A stretch of DNA of 64,000 nucleotides from Aminipila sp032051575. Its GTDB lineage: Bacteria > Bacillota > Clostridia > Peptostreptococcales > Anaerovoracaceae. The stretch's first letter is position 1; the number at the start of each line of letters is the position of its first letter. The position numbers and the translations under genes are program-made. Below, one piece after another: positions 43,344 to 53,400 of the stretch. Location of the stretch: NCBI RefSeq assembly GCF_032051575.1, contig NZ_DAMBYD010000011.1:62001-126000 (forward strand), read 5' to 3'. The notes under the pieces were generated by a model that did not search any database, had not been told where the DNA came from, and was given only the letters and a program-made list of their open reading frames with translations.

Positions 43344-43394
43344 GTAGCTTATTTGTCAATAGAATCCATAAAATAAGCTACCAAATAAGCCACG
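43344..43394. repeat. AAATAAGC repeats next to the attachment site
   Basis: AAATAAGCTACC and AAATAAGCCACG stand in tandem (43371-43394), with an inverted copy GTAGCTTATTT at 43344-43354. Such short repeats flanking an att core are typical of recombinase arm sites. The rest of 43236-43561 shows no gene. Confidence 0.55.
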
Positions 43395-43561
43395 TTTATT
43401 GATGTAATAGTCGATATGTTGCTGGACCCTTATCGCCTTTCCTTCTTACACTGCAATCTCATAAGCCCGTTTATTTATTTCCATCATAAACATTTTACTA
43501 ATCGTTTTATTTATATGCTTTGCAATAATTACAAATATTGTTTAATTGCTAATTGTCTGTT

Positions 43562-45490
43562 CTAAAATGAGATAATATTGTACACTTGCTTTAAAATCTT
43601 GAATATTAAAATCTTAGTTTTCCTCTCCATTTCTACTTTTATTTCATCACTTATTAATTCTCTGCCACTATCTTGTTTTAATCTAATTATTTTATCCAAA
43701 TATTTTTGAACATCTTCATCAAAATCTATTAATTGTTTATTACCATCTCCTCTATTAATATTAAATTCACAATCCTTCCATAATTTTTCAATATACTTAT
43801 TTTGGTTTTTCATCAAGCACTCTTTAACTGCTTTTTCATTATCTTGATCAAGATTAGAAAAATATATTGTCAAATCATCTATGGTTTTTTTATCAATAGG
43901 CAGCAGTAGATATAAATCTTGCTTTATGTACTTGAATTTGGATTGGGAATAAAATAGCTCATTCCCCATATCAATCATAGGCACACTTAGCTCTTCAAAC
44001 TCTTTTATTGCAGGCATACAAAAATAATCAAACTTGTACATAGTAAAGAAATCCATACTATTTGAACTCAGTCCATCGTGTTCGTATTTGACTATGTCAT
44101 GTAGAAAATAGTCAAATATCAATTCATCTTTACATTGTATAGTAATGTTTTTCTGATTTGTACATTTCATATTAATTAGTAGTTTCGAATTTTCTCTTTC
44201 AGTAGATCTAATAATGTCCAGATTTGTAATGGGACATAATGATATAACTTTATGCTGGTCCTCCAACCCCCATATATAATTCAAATTCAGGTAAATGTTA
44301 TCATTATCAAAATACTCAAAAGCATAAATAATATTTTCCACTTCATCATCATGATATAAATGTCCAAACTCGAAAGTTTCATTAAATTTTGCAATATCCG
44401 AATAACTATAGTCCGTAGATTTAATGTAGTAATTCCCTATAGCTGACATAATCGTTCTATATTTTTTATCATTTAAAATATCATTATGCCCGTAGAACAG
44501 ATGGTATAGATAGATTTGTTCTACGGGAATGTCAGCAAATATTTGATGATATCTATTTGCACCAATTGTTAGATTCTTTAAATCAGAATAAATTTTATGG
44601 CTTTCCCAAATTGCTCCTCCTGCCTCATATCCAAATGATGAAAATGCCTTAAGCAACTCTCTTCCTTTATTCTCTTCAACTTTATCAGATTGATTAAGAC
44701 TAAAAATATCTATAATTAAATTTTGAATTTTTTCGCTTCCCTGCTCTTCCATTAAATATGATTCTTGCTTCTTTAAAATCAGAAATCCAATTGCCTTTAC
44801 AAAAATTTCTAACGCAAGTTCTTTAAAATCCTTTTCTTCAAATATAATATTTAATTTTCTATATAAAAGGTCTTTGGTTTCGTCATCAATTAGTCCTTCC
44901 TTTAAATACTCACTAAATTTACTCCATATTATTTTTATTTCGGGATCTAATTTCTCCCTTAATTCATTATATTTTGCAACACTATTATTTTTTTCCATCG
45001 ATTTTAATATTATCAAGTATAATCCTTCAAATGCCGCAGAAATCATTCTTTTTAATATTTCAGGGAACTCTCTTTTAGCTCTTTCAGTAACCTCATCACG
45101 ATTAATTTTCAAATATTCTGAGGTGTTATCAAAAGAAAAGTCAATACAAACTGCGGTTCCTCGCAAAATATTCTGCATAAGTAAGTTCCTTAATTCTTCT
45201 GAATGAATAACTATGCCTTGGTACGAACAAAACATTGCTTTTTCCCTATCAATTTCTTCAGATAATAGCATATCGAGATTATGGCCGTTGATGTAATCAA
45301 ATACTTCTATCTCCATACAATATTGTTTTTGTCTTTTAAAATAGACATTAACTATATATTTATCAAGTAACTCTATTGAAACTCCTACTTCTTTCCCACC
45401 CCATAATAATATATCTTTTGGTACACCATTCAAATTTGATGTTTTTGGTTTCTCATTTACTCTACCAAAATAGTAATCATAGTTTTGCAT
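43562..45490 (-). CDS. Large hypothetical protein, partner of the HD/GHKL ATPase
   Basis: About 642 residues from ATG 45490 (MQNYDYYFGRVNEKP), behind AAAGGA; a TTG at 45508 is the alternative. Predicted soluble, rich in Lys, Glu, Ile and Tyr, with no signal peptide. The first 120 residues are beta-rich, followed by a long helical part (RAKREFPEILKRMISAAFEG) and a mixed C-terminus. No family recognised. It begins about 30 nt after the HD/GHKL stop in another frame and could have been its C-terminal continuation before a frameshift. In context, a candidate effector or client-binding subunit of a defence module. Confidence 0.65.
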   Translation of the reverse strand: MQNYDYYFGRVNEKPKTSNLNGVPKDILLWGGKEVGVSIELLDKYIVNVYFKRQKQYCMEIEVFDYINGHNLDMLLSEEIDREKAMFCSYQGIVIHSEELRNLLMQNILRGTAVCIDFSFDNTSEYLKINRDEVTERAKREFPEILKRMISAAFEGLYLIILKSMEKNNSVAKYNELREKLDPEIKIIWSKFSEYLKEGLIDDETKDLLYRKLNIIFEEKDFKELALEIFVKAIGFLILKKQESYLMEEQGSEKIQNLIIDIFSLNQSDKVEENKGRELLKAFSSFGYEAGGAIWESHKIYSDLKNLTIGANRYHQIFADIPVEQIYLYHLFYGHNDILNDKKYRTIMSAIGNYYIKSTDYSYSDIAKFNETFEFGHLYHDDEVENIIYAFEYFDNDNIYLNLNYIWGLEDQHKVISLCPITNLDIIRSTERENSKLLINMKCTNQKNITIQCKDELIFDYFLHDIVKYEHDGLSSNSMDFFTMYKFDYFCMPAIKEFEELSVPMIDMGNELFYSQSKFKYIKQDLYLLLPIDKKTIDDLTIYFSNLDQDNEKAVKECLMKNQNKYIEKLWKDCEFNINRGDGNKQLIDFDEDVQKYLDKIIRLKQDSGRELISDEIKVEMERKTKILIFKILKQVYNIISF

Positions 45491-45521
45491 TAGGTTAATC
45501 CTTTCCAATGTACATATCCTT

Positions 45522-47561
45522 TTAATACAATTTGATATTCAGTTTAAACAATTTACCATTGTAAGTCCCATTTAGATAGCTGTTTATTATTCTTCCATAA
45601 TAATTTGACTCATTGCATTCATAATCTATATATTTAGGATTTTTATCAATCTTTTCAGGATCAACGAAAATAAAAGTTTTTGTCCCAGTTGGAAGTAAAC
45701 CAAAATCATTTTGTAGCTCATTATATTCTACCCAGCCTTTATGACTACTTGAGTGAACAACAATCTCATTTATTCCCTTATTCTCTAGCATAGATTTTGT
45801 AACAAAAATCACTTTTTCAGAAACCATAAAAGCTGAATGAATACCAATCCCAAAACTTCCTGTTGGTTTAAGGATTTGAACTATACCTTCAGTAGCCTTG
45901 TCTATCTCTTGACAATCGGTATGCGTACCGGGTATTAATATCCTTTTATTAAGTACTTCTTCTGAAATTCCAATTCCGAAATCTTCAAAAATTACAACTA
46001 CTTTATTTGAACAACTTTCCATTTTCTCTTTAATAATTTTCTTTTTTACGTCCTCGTTTAAATTTGAATTAAATATATTGGAATCCATTTTTGATAAAAT
46101 GGTTCTAATTTTAATAATTTGTAAATCTATGTCACCATCATCTTTTTCTAGAATTTTATCTAGTTTTACTTCCTCTAAATTATTAAAATTAATATTATGG
46201 AAATCAAACACATACACATTTATTGGTAATTTGGAAATTTTACAATTATGCTCTCCATTTAAAATTTCCTTTGTTAAACTTAGCTGATAGTCTTGTTTTG
46301 TCAAATTTAAACTATCTTCAACCTTTTTTTCTTGACAGATTTCTAACCAAAGTTTGATTTTTGAAGCATCAATACAATTCTGTAAGTACTCACGCAAAAA
46401 AGCTAGCGAATCGTTGTAAATACTATATCCTGTGATTAATTCAAATGCCTTTTTGTCATCAATTCGCATATTTATGTTAACTCGACAATATTGTTTTGTG
46501 CTACCTTGCTTCACAATTCTAATATCAACGTGTGGAGCTCTAATATTCCAGTTTTCAGGAATAAATTTGTAAATATTATCTCTAAAATTTGTAATTTCAA
46601 GTTGAATCCAGTCGCACCATTCTCTCATGCTACGTACAACCTCTTCTTTAGAGCTTTGCGCTTCTATATAAATTTCCGTAGGAGAAATTAGAAATTTTTT
46701 AACCGAGTGATGCTTTTCGTAGTGTATGAGACTATCAGAGCTAAGAGGATAATAATCTTTCACAAGCATTTCATTATATCTATTTGAATCCAAGTCAAGA
46801 AGATCTCCTATACGAAGTAAAAATGCTAAAAATCTAGGATGTATTTCTTCGTTAAATATTCCTCCATCCCTTATCAGTAGTTCATCAATTTCAGAAATAC
46901 TTCTTTGATGCATCCACACTATCTCTGAAAGAAGCACTTCAATTCTATCCGGGAAAATGTTATTTGGATTTATGTTTATCTCATCTCTCTTGAATCTATC
47001 AATTATGATAGACGAGCTACGTGCTCCATGGCTTGATCTATTAAATTGGGCCACTAACCGATAAATACTAATCGCACATTTTATTGTCCAAGAATTATCA
47101 TCTTTATTTGATTTTATAATAGCTATTTTCTGTTCCTCTAAATTAGTTTTTTCAGCTAAAATCTCTTGCGTTACATTTTTTACATCTTGCTCAAATTCCT
47201 CACTTTTTTTGGCTTTCTGTAAAAATGAATTAAACTCGTTACTAACGATAAGGTTCATTACTTCATTATAATCCAACGCCATTGAATAATCATGTAAGTA
47301 CGCTGATAATAAAATAAGATAAATATCTGTGGCCGAAAGGCACTCTATTCCTTTGTCTCCAAGCAACCTTTCTATTGAAATAATAATTCTCTCCGAATGA
47401 CTTTGGTCATGCTTGCTATACTGAAAATAAAACCATTCAACGTGTTTTAGTTTCTCACAGATCAAGTTTTTATTATAGCAATAAATCTCCCAAAGCCTTT
47501 TATATCTCTCATTTTCTTTTCCTAAACTTTCTAATTTCTTTTCTAAGGTTAATTCATACAT
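45522..47561 (-). CDS. HD-domain plus Hsp90-like (GHKL) ATPase protein
   Basis: 679 residues, ATG 47561 behind GGAGA. The N-terminal half has an HD-type metal phosphohydrolase pattern: H51/H55 (SKHDQSHSERI) and H90-D91 (LLSAYLHDYSM). The second half has a GHKL nucleotide fold: N-box FLREYLQNCIDAS near residue 390, FEDFGIGIS near 530 and GSFGIGIHSAFM near 570, which resemble the Hsp90/HtpG ATP lid. HD-CE domains joined to Hsp90-like ATPases have been noted in predicted defence and conflict systems. Downstream is the 642-residue partner and upstream a ParB-like gene at 20 nt, so a three-gene operon is likely. Confidence 0.78.
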   Translation of the reverse strand: MYELTLEKKLESLGKENERYKRLWEIYCYNKNLICEKLKHVEWFYFQYSKHDQSHSERIIISIERLLGDKGIECLSATDIYLILLSAYLHDYSMALDYNEVMNLIVSNEFNSFLQKAKKSEEFEQDVKNVTQEILAEKTNLEEQKIAIIKSNKDDNSWTIKCAISIYRLVAQFNRSSHGARSSSIIIDRFKRDEININPNNIFPDRIEVLLSEIVWMHQRSISEIDELLIRDGGIFNEEIHPRFLAFLLRIGDLLDLDSNRYNEMLVKDYYPLSSDSLIHYEKHHSVKKFLISPTEIYIEAQSSKEEVVRSMREWCDWIQLEITNFRDNIYKFIPENWNIRAPHVDIRIVKQGSTKQYCRVNINMRIDDKKAFELITGYSIYNDSLAFLREYLQNCIDASKIKLWLEICQEKKVEDSLNLTKQDYQLSLTKEILNGEHNCKISKLPINVYVFDFHNINFNNLEEVKLDKILEKDDGDIDLQIIKIRTILSKMDSNIFNSNLNEDVKKKIIKEKMESCSNKVVVIFEDFGIGISEEVLNKRILIPGTHTDCQEIDKATEGIVQILKPTGSFGIGIHSAFMVSEKVIFVTKSMLENKGINEIVVHSSSHKGWVEYNELQNDFGLLPTGTKTFIFVDPEKIDKNPKYIDYECNESNYYGRIINSYLNGTYNGKLFKLNIKLY

Positions 47562-47581
47562 TTCTTTATCTCCAAAATTTA

Positions 47582-48064
47582 TTATAGTTCTATTTTTGTA
47601 ACAATAACCGGTACCGCTTTAATTCCTACGCATTTGGCTATAGTCAACCTATGCTTTCCATTTCCACCTATAAAATATTCACCTTCATATTCTATTACTT
47701 CTGGTAACCCATAAAGTTCATCGCAATATTTTATGGAATACAAAAATTTTTCAAATTCTTCTTTGTTTTTATATAAATCAAAATTTATTTGTTTATGTAA
47801 ACCTAGTAAACATTCTAACCAATTACTTTTCCCTATTGAATCCGTTCTATACCAACCTACCAACTTATCTAAGTCAATTATCTTAAGGAATGGTTTTAAG
47901 TTTTCACCTTTATATTCATGAGGTATATTGCACTGCTTGCAATGCGTATTAATAAGTTCTTGCTTTCTATCATCGTCAACACAAATGCTTGACAGTTTTT
48001 CCTCTAATGATGTATTAGGACTAATGCTTTTAAATTGCTTAACCATTTCATGTAATTCTTTCAT
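47582..48064 (-). CDS. ParB/Srx-like domain protein
   Basis: 160 residues from ATG 48064, with AGGAG 5 nt in front; the GTG two codons earlier overlaps that site. The C-terminus VIEYEGEYFIGGNGKHRLTIAKCVGIKAVPVIV matches the ParB-like nuclease/CTPase core (G-x-G/H-R within a beta-alpha unit). The N-terminal 100 residues are helical with CKQCNIP. Such stand-alone proteins occur in phage-related and defence loci. It precedes the HD/GHKL gene by 20 nt. Confidence 0.65.
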   Translation of the reverse strand: MKELHEMVKQFKSISPNTSLEEKLSSICVDDDRKQELINTHCKQCNIPHEYKGENLKPFLKIIDLDKLVGWYRTDSIGKSNWLECLLGLHKQINFDLYKNKEEFEKFLYSIKYCDELYGLPEVIEYEGEYFIGGNGKHRLTIAKCVGIKAVPVIVTKIEL

Positions 48065-48146
48065 TGTCACTCCTACATATATCTATCTGGTATAAATCTT
48101 ATATCCCTCAATTTCAATGTATCTAGTTTGTAGGCCACTACTACTT

Positions 48147-48789
48147 CTATAGATTCATTAAGCATCTCTTAAAATTGGCCCACTCCTCCCCATGAAAAAC
48201 CCTCCGACAAACGGATGTAATACTTTCAAGCGTATATTTAAAACTTACTAAAACTCTTCCACCCATATTGCCTTGCTTCGTTGCAAACAACTCATCCCCA
48301 CCAATATAACGCTTGGTGTATTTTTGCATATTCCTTTTCTGTATTATACCTGTTGGTTCCTTTTTCCATATCAGAAGACATATCTACCAGTACAAAATAA
48401 AAATTTTGGTAATTTAAAAGCATATCTTTATATTTATCAATATATCTAGGGTTTCTTTTCCAAGATTTTGTTCTTAGTCCACTAATATATTGGCATGATT
48501 TGCATTTATGGATATTAAAACTCACACTATATTCATTGTTCCTTCTTCTTGCAGGGTATTTATCTGTACACCCTTTGCATTTAGAATCATCTTTTGTAGA
48601 TAGTATATAAAGTGCACTACTTATCTCACCATATATGTTTACAGTTTGTGCAACTTCAAGACATATTCTTTTTCCCTCTGTATTCTCAGCCCATAATGCC
48701 CAAACTCCGGCTTTACTATATTTTTTTTCTAAAGAATACTCTTCTCCACACCATTCTACATTATATAAAGCAATTATTTCTTCCTTCAT
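48147..48789 (-). pseudogene. Cys-rich hypothetical gene, apparently frameshifted
   Basis: The first frame (ATG 48789 to stop 48292, about 165 residues) has LYNVEWCGEEYSLEKK, a GVWALWAENTEGKRICLEVAQT strand region and two Cys clusters (CKGC; CKSCQYISG). It ends abruptly in ALYWWG. A second frame, 48329-48147 (60 residues), continues with plausible protein sequence (IGGDELFATKQGNMGGRVLVSF). A one-base change near the GGTGGGG run would join them. No family recognised. It is the most upstream gene of the HD/GHKL group but separated by about 80 nt, so it may be independent. Confidence 0.5.
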
Positions 48790-48828
48790 ATATCTAAGCA
48801 TCCCTTCTTTTTTGTAAAAGAAATTCAT

Positions 48829-49215
48829 CTATTCATATTTAGATTATTTCGTAAAACTCTATTGAAATGAGTTTAAAATGATACCCGAGCCTCTGCTTAG
48901 TTACAGATTCTACTTTACTATTACATTTTAATTCTCACTATTGCTATTATCTGATTTTATCTAACTGTTTTTCTAATTAATCTTACTCTTTGATACTATA
49001 TAATTCAACAAAATATTTGTTTTTCTGTTAAATAAATACAGAGTTTCTTCAGTAAATTTCAACCTCGACAATTATTTGTTACTAGTATGATTTATCATTT
49101 TATGCTTTACATTTTAGATTGCCTCCTTAAGATTCCCTAATGAAATCGTATACAGATATAGATAAATATAATACAAAACGCATCCATTCCTGAATGCGCT
49201 TTACACCTGTATATT
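48829..49215. other. Gene-free stretch of 387 nt
   Basis: Very AT-rich. It contains a hairpin near 49172-49200 (GCGCATTC with GGATGCG on the minus strand, then TTTT) that probably terminates the next gene to the right. I see nothing else. Confidence 0.5.
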
Positions 49216-49605
49216 TTATTTTTGAATTTTTATGCTATCAAGGTACTCTCCAATAAACCCAAGAATATCTAATAAATGATTTCCACAATAATCAAAGGTT
49301 CCATCATCCGCTCCTCGAAATTCAGCTGTAAATTTGTTGTATTTTCTCGCTTTCTTCAAAATGTAAGTAGGTATTTTTTTCAGGCCTTGCTTATCACTTT
49401 TTACATAACAATCAAAAATAATTGTCAAATATGCCTCTACGACTGCTTTTGCTTCGTTGACATCAAAGCCTTCTGGTATATCAAATATTTGACTTTCTTC
49501 ATCGTAGCAAACACCAAAAAAGGTCAAAGCCTTAGCATCAAACTCAGGGTAATCACTTATTTCCTTAGGTATAAACTTATATAAATCCTCAATATTAATC
49601 TTCAT
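49216..49605 (-). CDS. Hypothetical small cytoplasmic protein
   Basis: 129 residues, ATG 49605 behind AAGGAGA. No membrane segment; acidic and aromatic (MKINIEDLYKFIPKEI to FIGEYLDSIKIQK). A central helix-rich part (VNEAKAVVEAYLTIIFDCYVKSD) and a C-terminal FRGADDGTFDYCGNHLLDILG segment are visible. No family recognised. Single-gene unit followed by a likely terminator hairpin. Confidence 0.6.
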   Translation of the reverse strand: MKINIEDLYKFIPKEISDYPEFDAKALTFFGVCYDEESQIFDIPEGFDVNEAKAVVEAYLTIIFDCYVKSDKQGLKKIPTYILKKARKYNKFTAEFRGADDGTFDYCGNHLLDILGFIGEYLDSIKIQK

Positions 49606-49820
49606 GTTTTCTATCTCCTTTTAATAAAAATTTGTTTATAAATCCTTTGTAAATTACATCAAATTATTTAATTTGTATGGCATTTATCTTTTCAAAAATA
49701 AAAACAAAACAACGCAATGAAAGATTTTCAATTAATACTTTAAATTTTTCTTTTATTGCGTTGCATAGTGCTAACCCCTTTATAATTTTGCAGAATAAGC
49801 CCCGATGTGTTAGACACTTT

Positions 49821-50015
49821 TTAGCTTTTACTTTTTACATTCTTTAGCTGTTCCTCTCTTAAAAATTCTTGCAGGACCTCAATATCTACCCTGTATGTCT
49901 CTCTTTCTGAACCAACTTTTAATGCTGGATACTCTCCGTTTGCAATTTTTTTGCGCAAAAATCTGTGTGGTAAACCTGTGATTTCGCACGCCTCTTTTAT
50001 TGTTACTGTCTTCAT
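49821..50015 (-). CDS. Excisionase/AlpA-like winged-helix DNA-binding protein
   Basis: 64 residues, ATG 50015 behind AGGGGG. MKTVTIKEACEITGLPHRFLRKKIANGEYPALKVGSE is a MerR-like helix-turn-helix of the excisionase (Xis) family, ending in EVLQEFLREEQL. Proteins of this size direct excision of integrated elements or regulate their genes. The tyrosine recombinase at 59751-60710 could be its partner, though it lies 10 kb away. Confidence 0.75.
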   Translation of the reverse strand: MKTVTIKEACEITGLPHRFLRKKIANGEYPALKVGSERETYRVDIEVLQEFLREEQLKNVKSKS

Positions 50016-50176
50016 ATATTACCCCCTATATCTCAAAAAATAGAGAAAGAGCCTTTATCCCTTCTCTTCATAGATAAAAACTCCTTCTTTTTTTAAACTT
50101 CTTATAATTAATTATACTGCATTATGATTGCCAAAGTCAAATTTCACTGCATTTCAAATAAACTTTCTTATAAATT

Positions 50177-50353
50177 TTAAATTATTTCATATAAATATTG
50201 TTTTATCTTTTCTTTCTTTGGAACAGTAATCCTGTTTATTTTTCCGTTGAATAATTGCTTTTCGTCCCATGCGTATCCTCTTTGATAATCAGGAATTCTA
50301 TAAAGACTATCTTGAAATAAATCAGCGATAGATTTTAAATTGCTTAGAGCCAT
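50177..50353 (-). pseudogene. Truncated DUF262 (GmrSD-type) protein remnant
   Basis: A 58-residue frame from ATG 50353 with a perfect AGGAGG site. MALSNLKSIADLFQDSLYRI followed by PDYQRGYAWDEKQL is the N-terminal DUF262 signature of GmrSD restriction proteins (usually 350-600 residues). It is joined after about 34 residues directly to NGKINRITVPKKEKI and a stop, so most of the gene is missing by an in-frame deletion. It marks an old restriction system. Whether the short peptide is made is unknown. Confidence 0.65.
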
Positions 50354-50473
50354 TTATTGTTCCTCCTAACAAACCATTTTTTTCTAATTATATCATATAG
50401 TCAAAAAATAAACCTACCATATGTAGCAGATTTATTTTTACAATAATACTCCCATTTTTTCAGAGACAGTTTT

Positions 50474-53400
50474 TTAAGTCTTTCTCTTATTCTCTTCTAT
50501 CATCAGATTCATATAATTAAGTATATAGTCAATATCACATTCACTGTTATAACTTACATTATTTTTGAGTAGTTCTACGCATTTTGCTTTCATATCAGCA
50601 GAATCAATGGCAATTGAAATATACTGAAAAACGAAAATCATAAAACTTGAAGCAATTTCAAATATCTTATTAAACTCATATGTTCTTACAGCCTGACCTG
50701 AGTCTGTGCTTACTGAGAAACTTTCCATCATTGCTTTCATGGTCATTATTTTACTTGCAGAGGGTTTCTTTACTAATTCATCGAATAATTCGGTTAGACT
50801 TGGATATTGTCTAATTATTGATGAGGAATAATATCTCGTTTTACCGATGTACTTGTCCATAAATTTGATTACTTTAATACTACATACTTCGAATTCATTT
50901 ATAGGACAAGAATCTAACACGGATTTTAAGAATAGGGTGTATGCTGATGAGAACGTTTTATAGTCTGCATTTTTACACATCTCCAAGAATGGATTAATCC
51001 CATCAATTCCTCGTTCTTTATAAAGTATAAACATATCCTCAGAATCAAAACTCAGAAAACCAAACCCTAAATCTCTCATTTGTGCAATGGTTAGTGCTAC
51101 TTGTCTTCTGAGTTCTGGATTGTTCTCCTTGAAAAAAAAGAATAATGTGTTGATATCAATAATTTCATTAAGTTTATACTGTTGACTAACAAACACCTCT
51201 GTATTTAAAAACGGTATATTTAATGTTCTTGAAAGAGTTATACAATCTTGAGTATCATCATGGAATACTTCATCACGTTTCTCTTTACTTCTTATTGCTT
51301 CATCAACTGGCAACATTTTAATTTTAGGTGACTTAATCAAGTATTCCAATACTTTTTTAGCATTTAAAGAAAAAATCCCGGATTTTATTTCATTTAAGTG
51401 AATCATTGTTGACGTAGGGATTATTATCTGCTCAAAAATATTGAGTAAATCAATTGAATTTACTGAGGATAGAATTATTAACGTAGTAGTATCAACAATA
51501 ATTTCATTCCTAATAAATTCCACTTTGCTCTTTATTTCTTGTATGTCTCCTCGCGAAATTGATTTTTTAGTAAATGGATAATGTGACATATTTATTATGT
51601 CCTCTATTCCCTGCCCTACAATCTTATTGTATACCGAGATTCCTATTAAGCCATCACTAAAATAGTTATTAAACAGTGTTAAATCTCTTCTACCCCCTAC
51701 TGCCTCTTCCAGCTTTGCTAGAATTTCTTCGCCTGTATCACTATCTAAATGCTGTATAACTTTGAACCATTTGGGATTTGGATTCTTTGAGTAATATTCT
51801 CCCATGTATTTAAATGCTACTTCAGCTCTATTGTTATTCATATTAAAAGCTGTATAGAATTGATGAAATGATGATTCAAGATTAAGTTCAATATTTTCAA
51901 TAACAAAATCCAATTCTTCAAAAGCTTTATCAAGTTGGTTTTTCTCTTTTAATATCATTGCATGAAACATATAATAATACTCAGGATTATCTAGTTCCAT
52001 TGGTTGTACTAATGAAAGATAAAATTCTGCTTTATGATAACCACTAACTTGAAGTTGCACCTGAACGGCTTTCATTAAATCATTATAATCGTTACTAATC
52101 TGGAAAAATTCATAATATGCGCTTGCTAATTCATCAAAATCATTCTTGAAAATATTGTAATTAATTTTCAGTATTAGACGATGCTTTGCCTCTAGAAATG
52201 ACAAATTCGTAGACTCATATACTTTAAAAAATTCTTCATATTCTTTCTGATTCAAAAGATGAATCATCATTTGGAAGAATACTGAGGATTTATGAATTCC
52301 AATTATTCTGTATCTTCCTGAATTAACATTAGCGAAAAATTCATTTAAATCCTCATTTAAATCGTTATTGATAAAGAAAAACATCAGATCATAAAGAACA
52401 AAGCCATTTCTAGCAATCTTTGATAATTCTTTTGCTTCTCTAATAGCTTCTTTAGTTTCTCCTCTATCCATTAAAAATTGAATATAGTTAATCCTCATTA
52501 CTTCATCTTCATGGGCTGAAAATCTCTGATAATATTCCATGAAATTTTCAAATTGATTTAATTCCTTAAGTGCTACTAAGAAAGTTAGTTTTAAAACTTT
52601 TTCGTCCTTATATTTCGACTCAAATATTGGAGTTAGTAACTCAACAACTTTATCGTATTCTTTTCTCTTTTCAAAGTAAAATACTTCATACTTAATTTGA
52701 TGGTATTCATCTAATTTACTGAATAAGGTATCATCCTTAATACTGTTAAGTATCTGCGCTTCGACTATAAAATTTATGGATTCATCAGAAAGAAGATTAG
52801 AGAATTGAATATTCTCGTTATAAAGTTCTACTATCTTCTTGTTTTTGCCCATTAGTTCTAAGACACTTAGGTAAACTGAGAAGCTTAGATTAATAATTGT
52901 TTCAATTGTATCTTTATCTCTCGCTTCATATATCTTATCAAACATAACTTCTGCTTCAGCCATTTTAGTAAAATCAATTTTATCTAGTTCGATTATCCCA
53001 TCTTCAGAGAATTCCTCAAATGAGATGAAATACTGACAAATAGCAATTCCTATCTCTTTCGATAATCCCCTTAAGTATGTGTTGGACTTAAAATACTGCC
53101 CTTTAGCAGTTTTGAAATCTTTTGATTTAAAAGCTATATCACCAAAATTAGCATGAACATTGGCAAAATCTTTAACACCTAATGGCTTCTTAAGTAATTC
53201 ATTAATTTTTTCAACAGACTCTTCATACGATATTTGTCCTAGTGTAACACTCACAAGCAATTCTCCAGTAACTGCATTTAAATAATCTGGTTTAGCGTCA
53301 ATTGCTTGTCTTAAATAAATTAGTGCTAATTCGTAATTATCTTTTCCGTACTCTTTTATTCCCATCAGATAATAGTATCGATAAATTTCTTCAATGTCTT

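Noticed and set aside
44874..45206. Plus-strand open frames of 60-170 residues opposite long minus-strand genes, such as this one
   Set aside because: They lie antisense to well-supported genes and lack ribosome sites. They reflect AT-rich codon use on the other strand.
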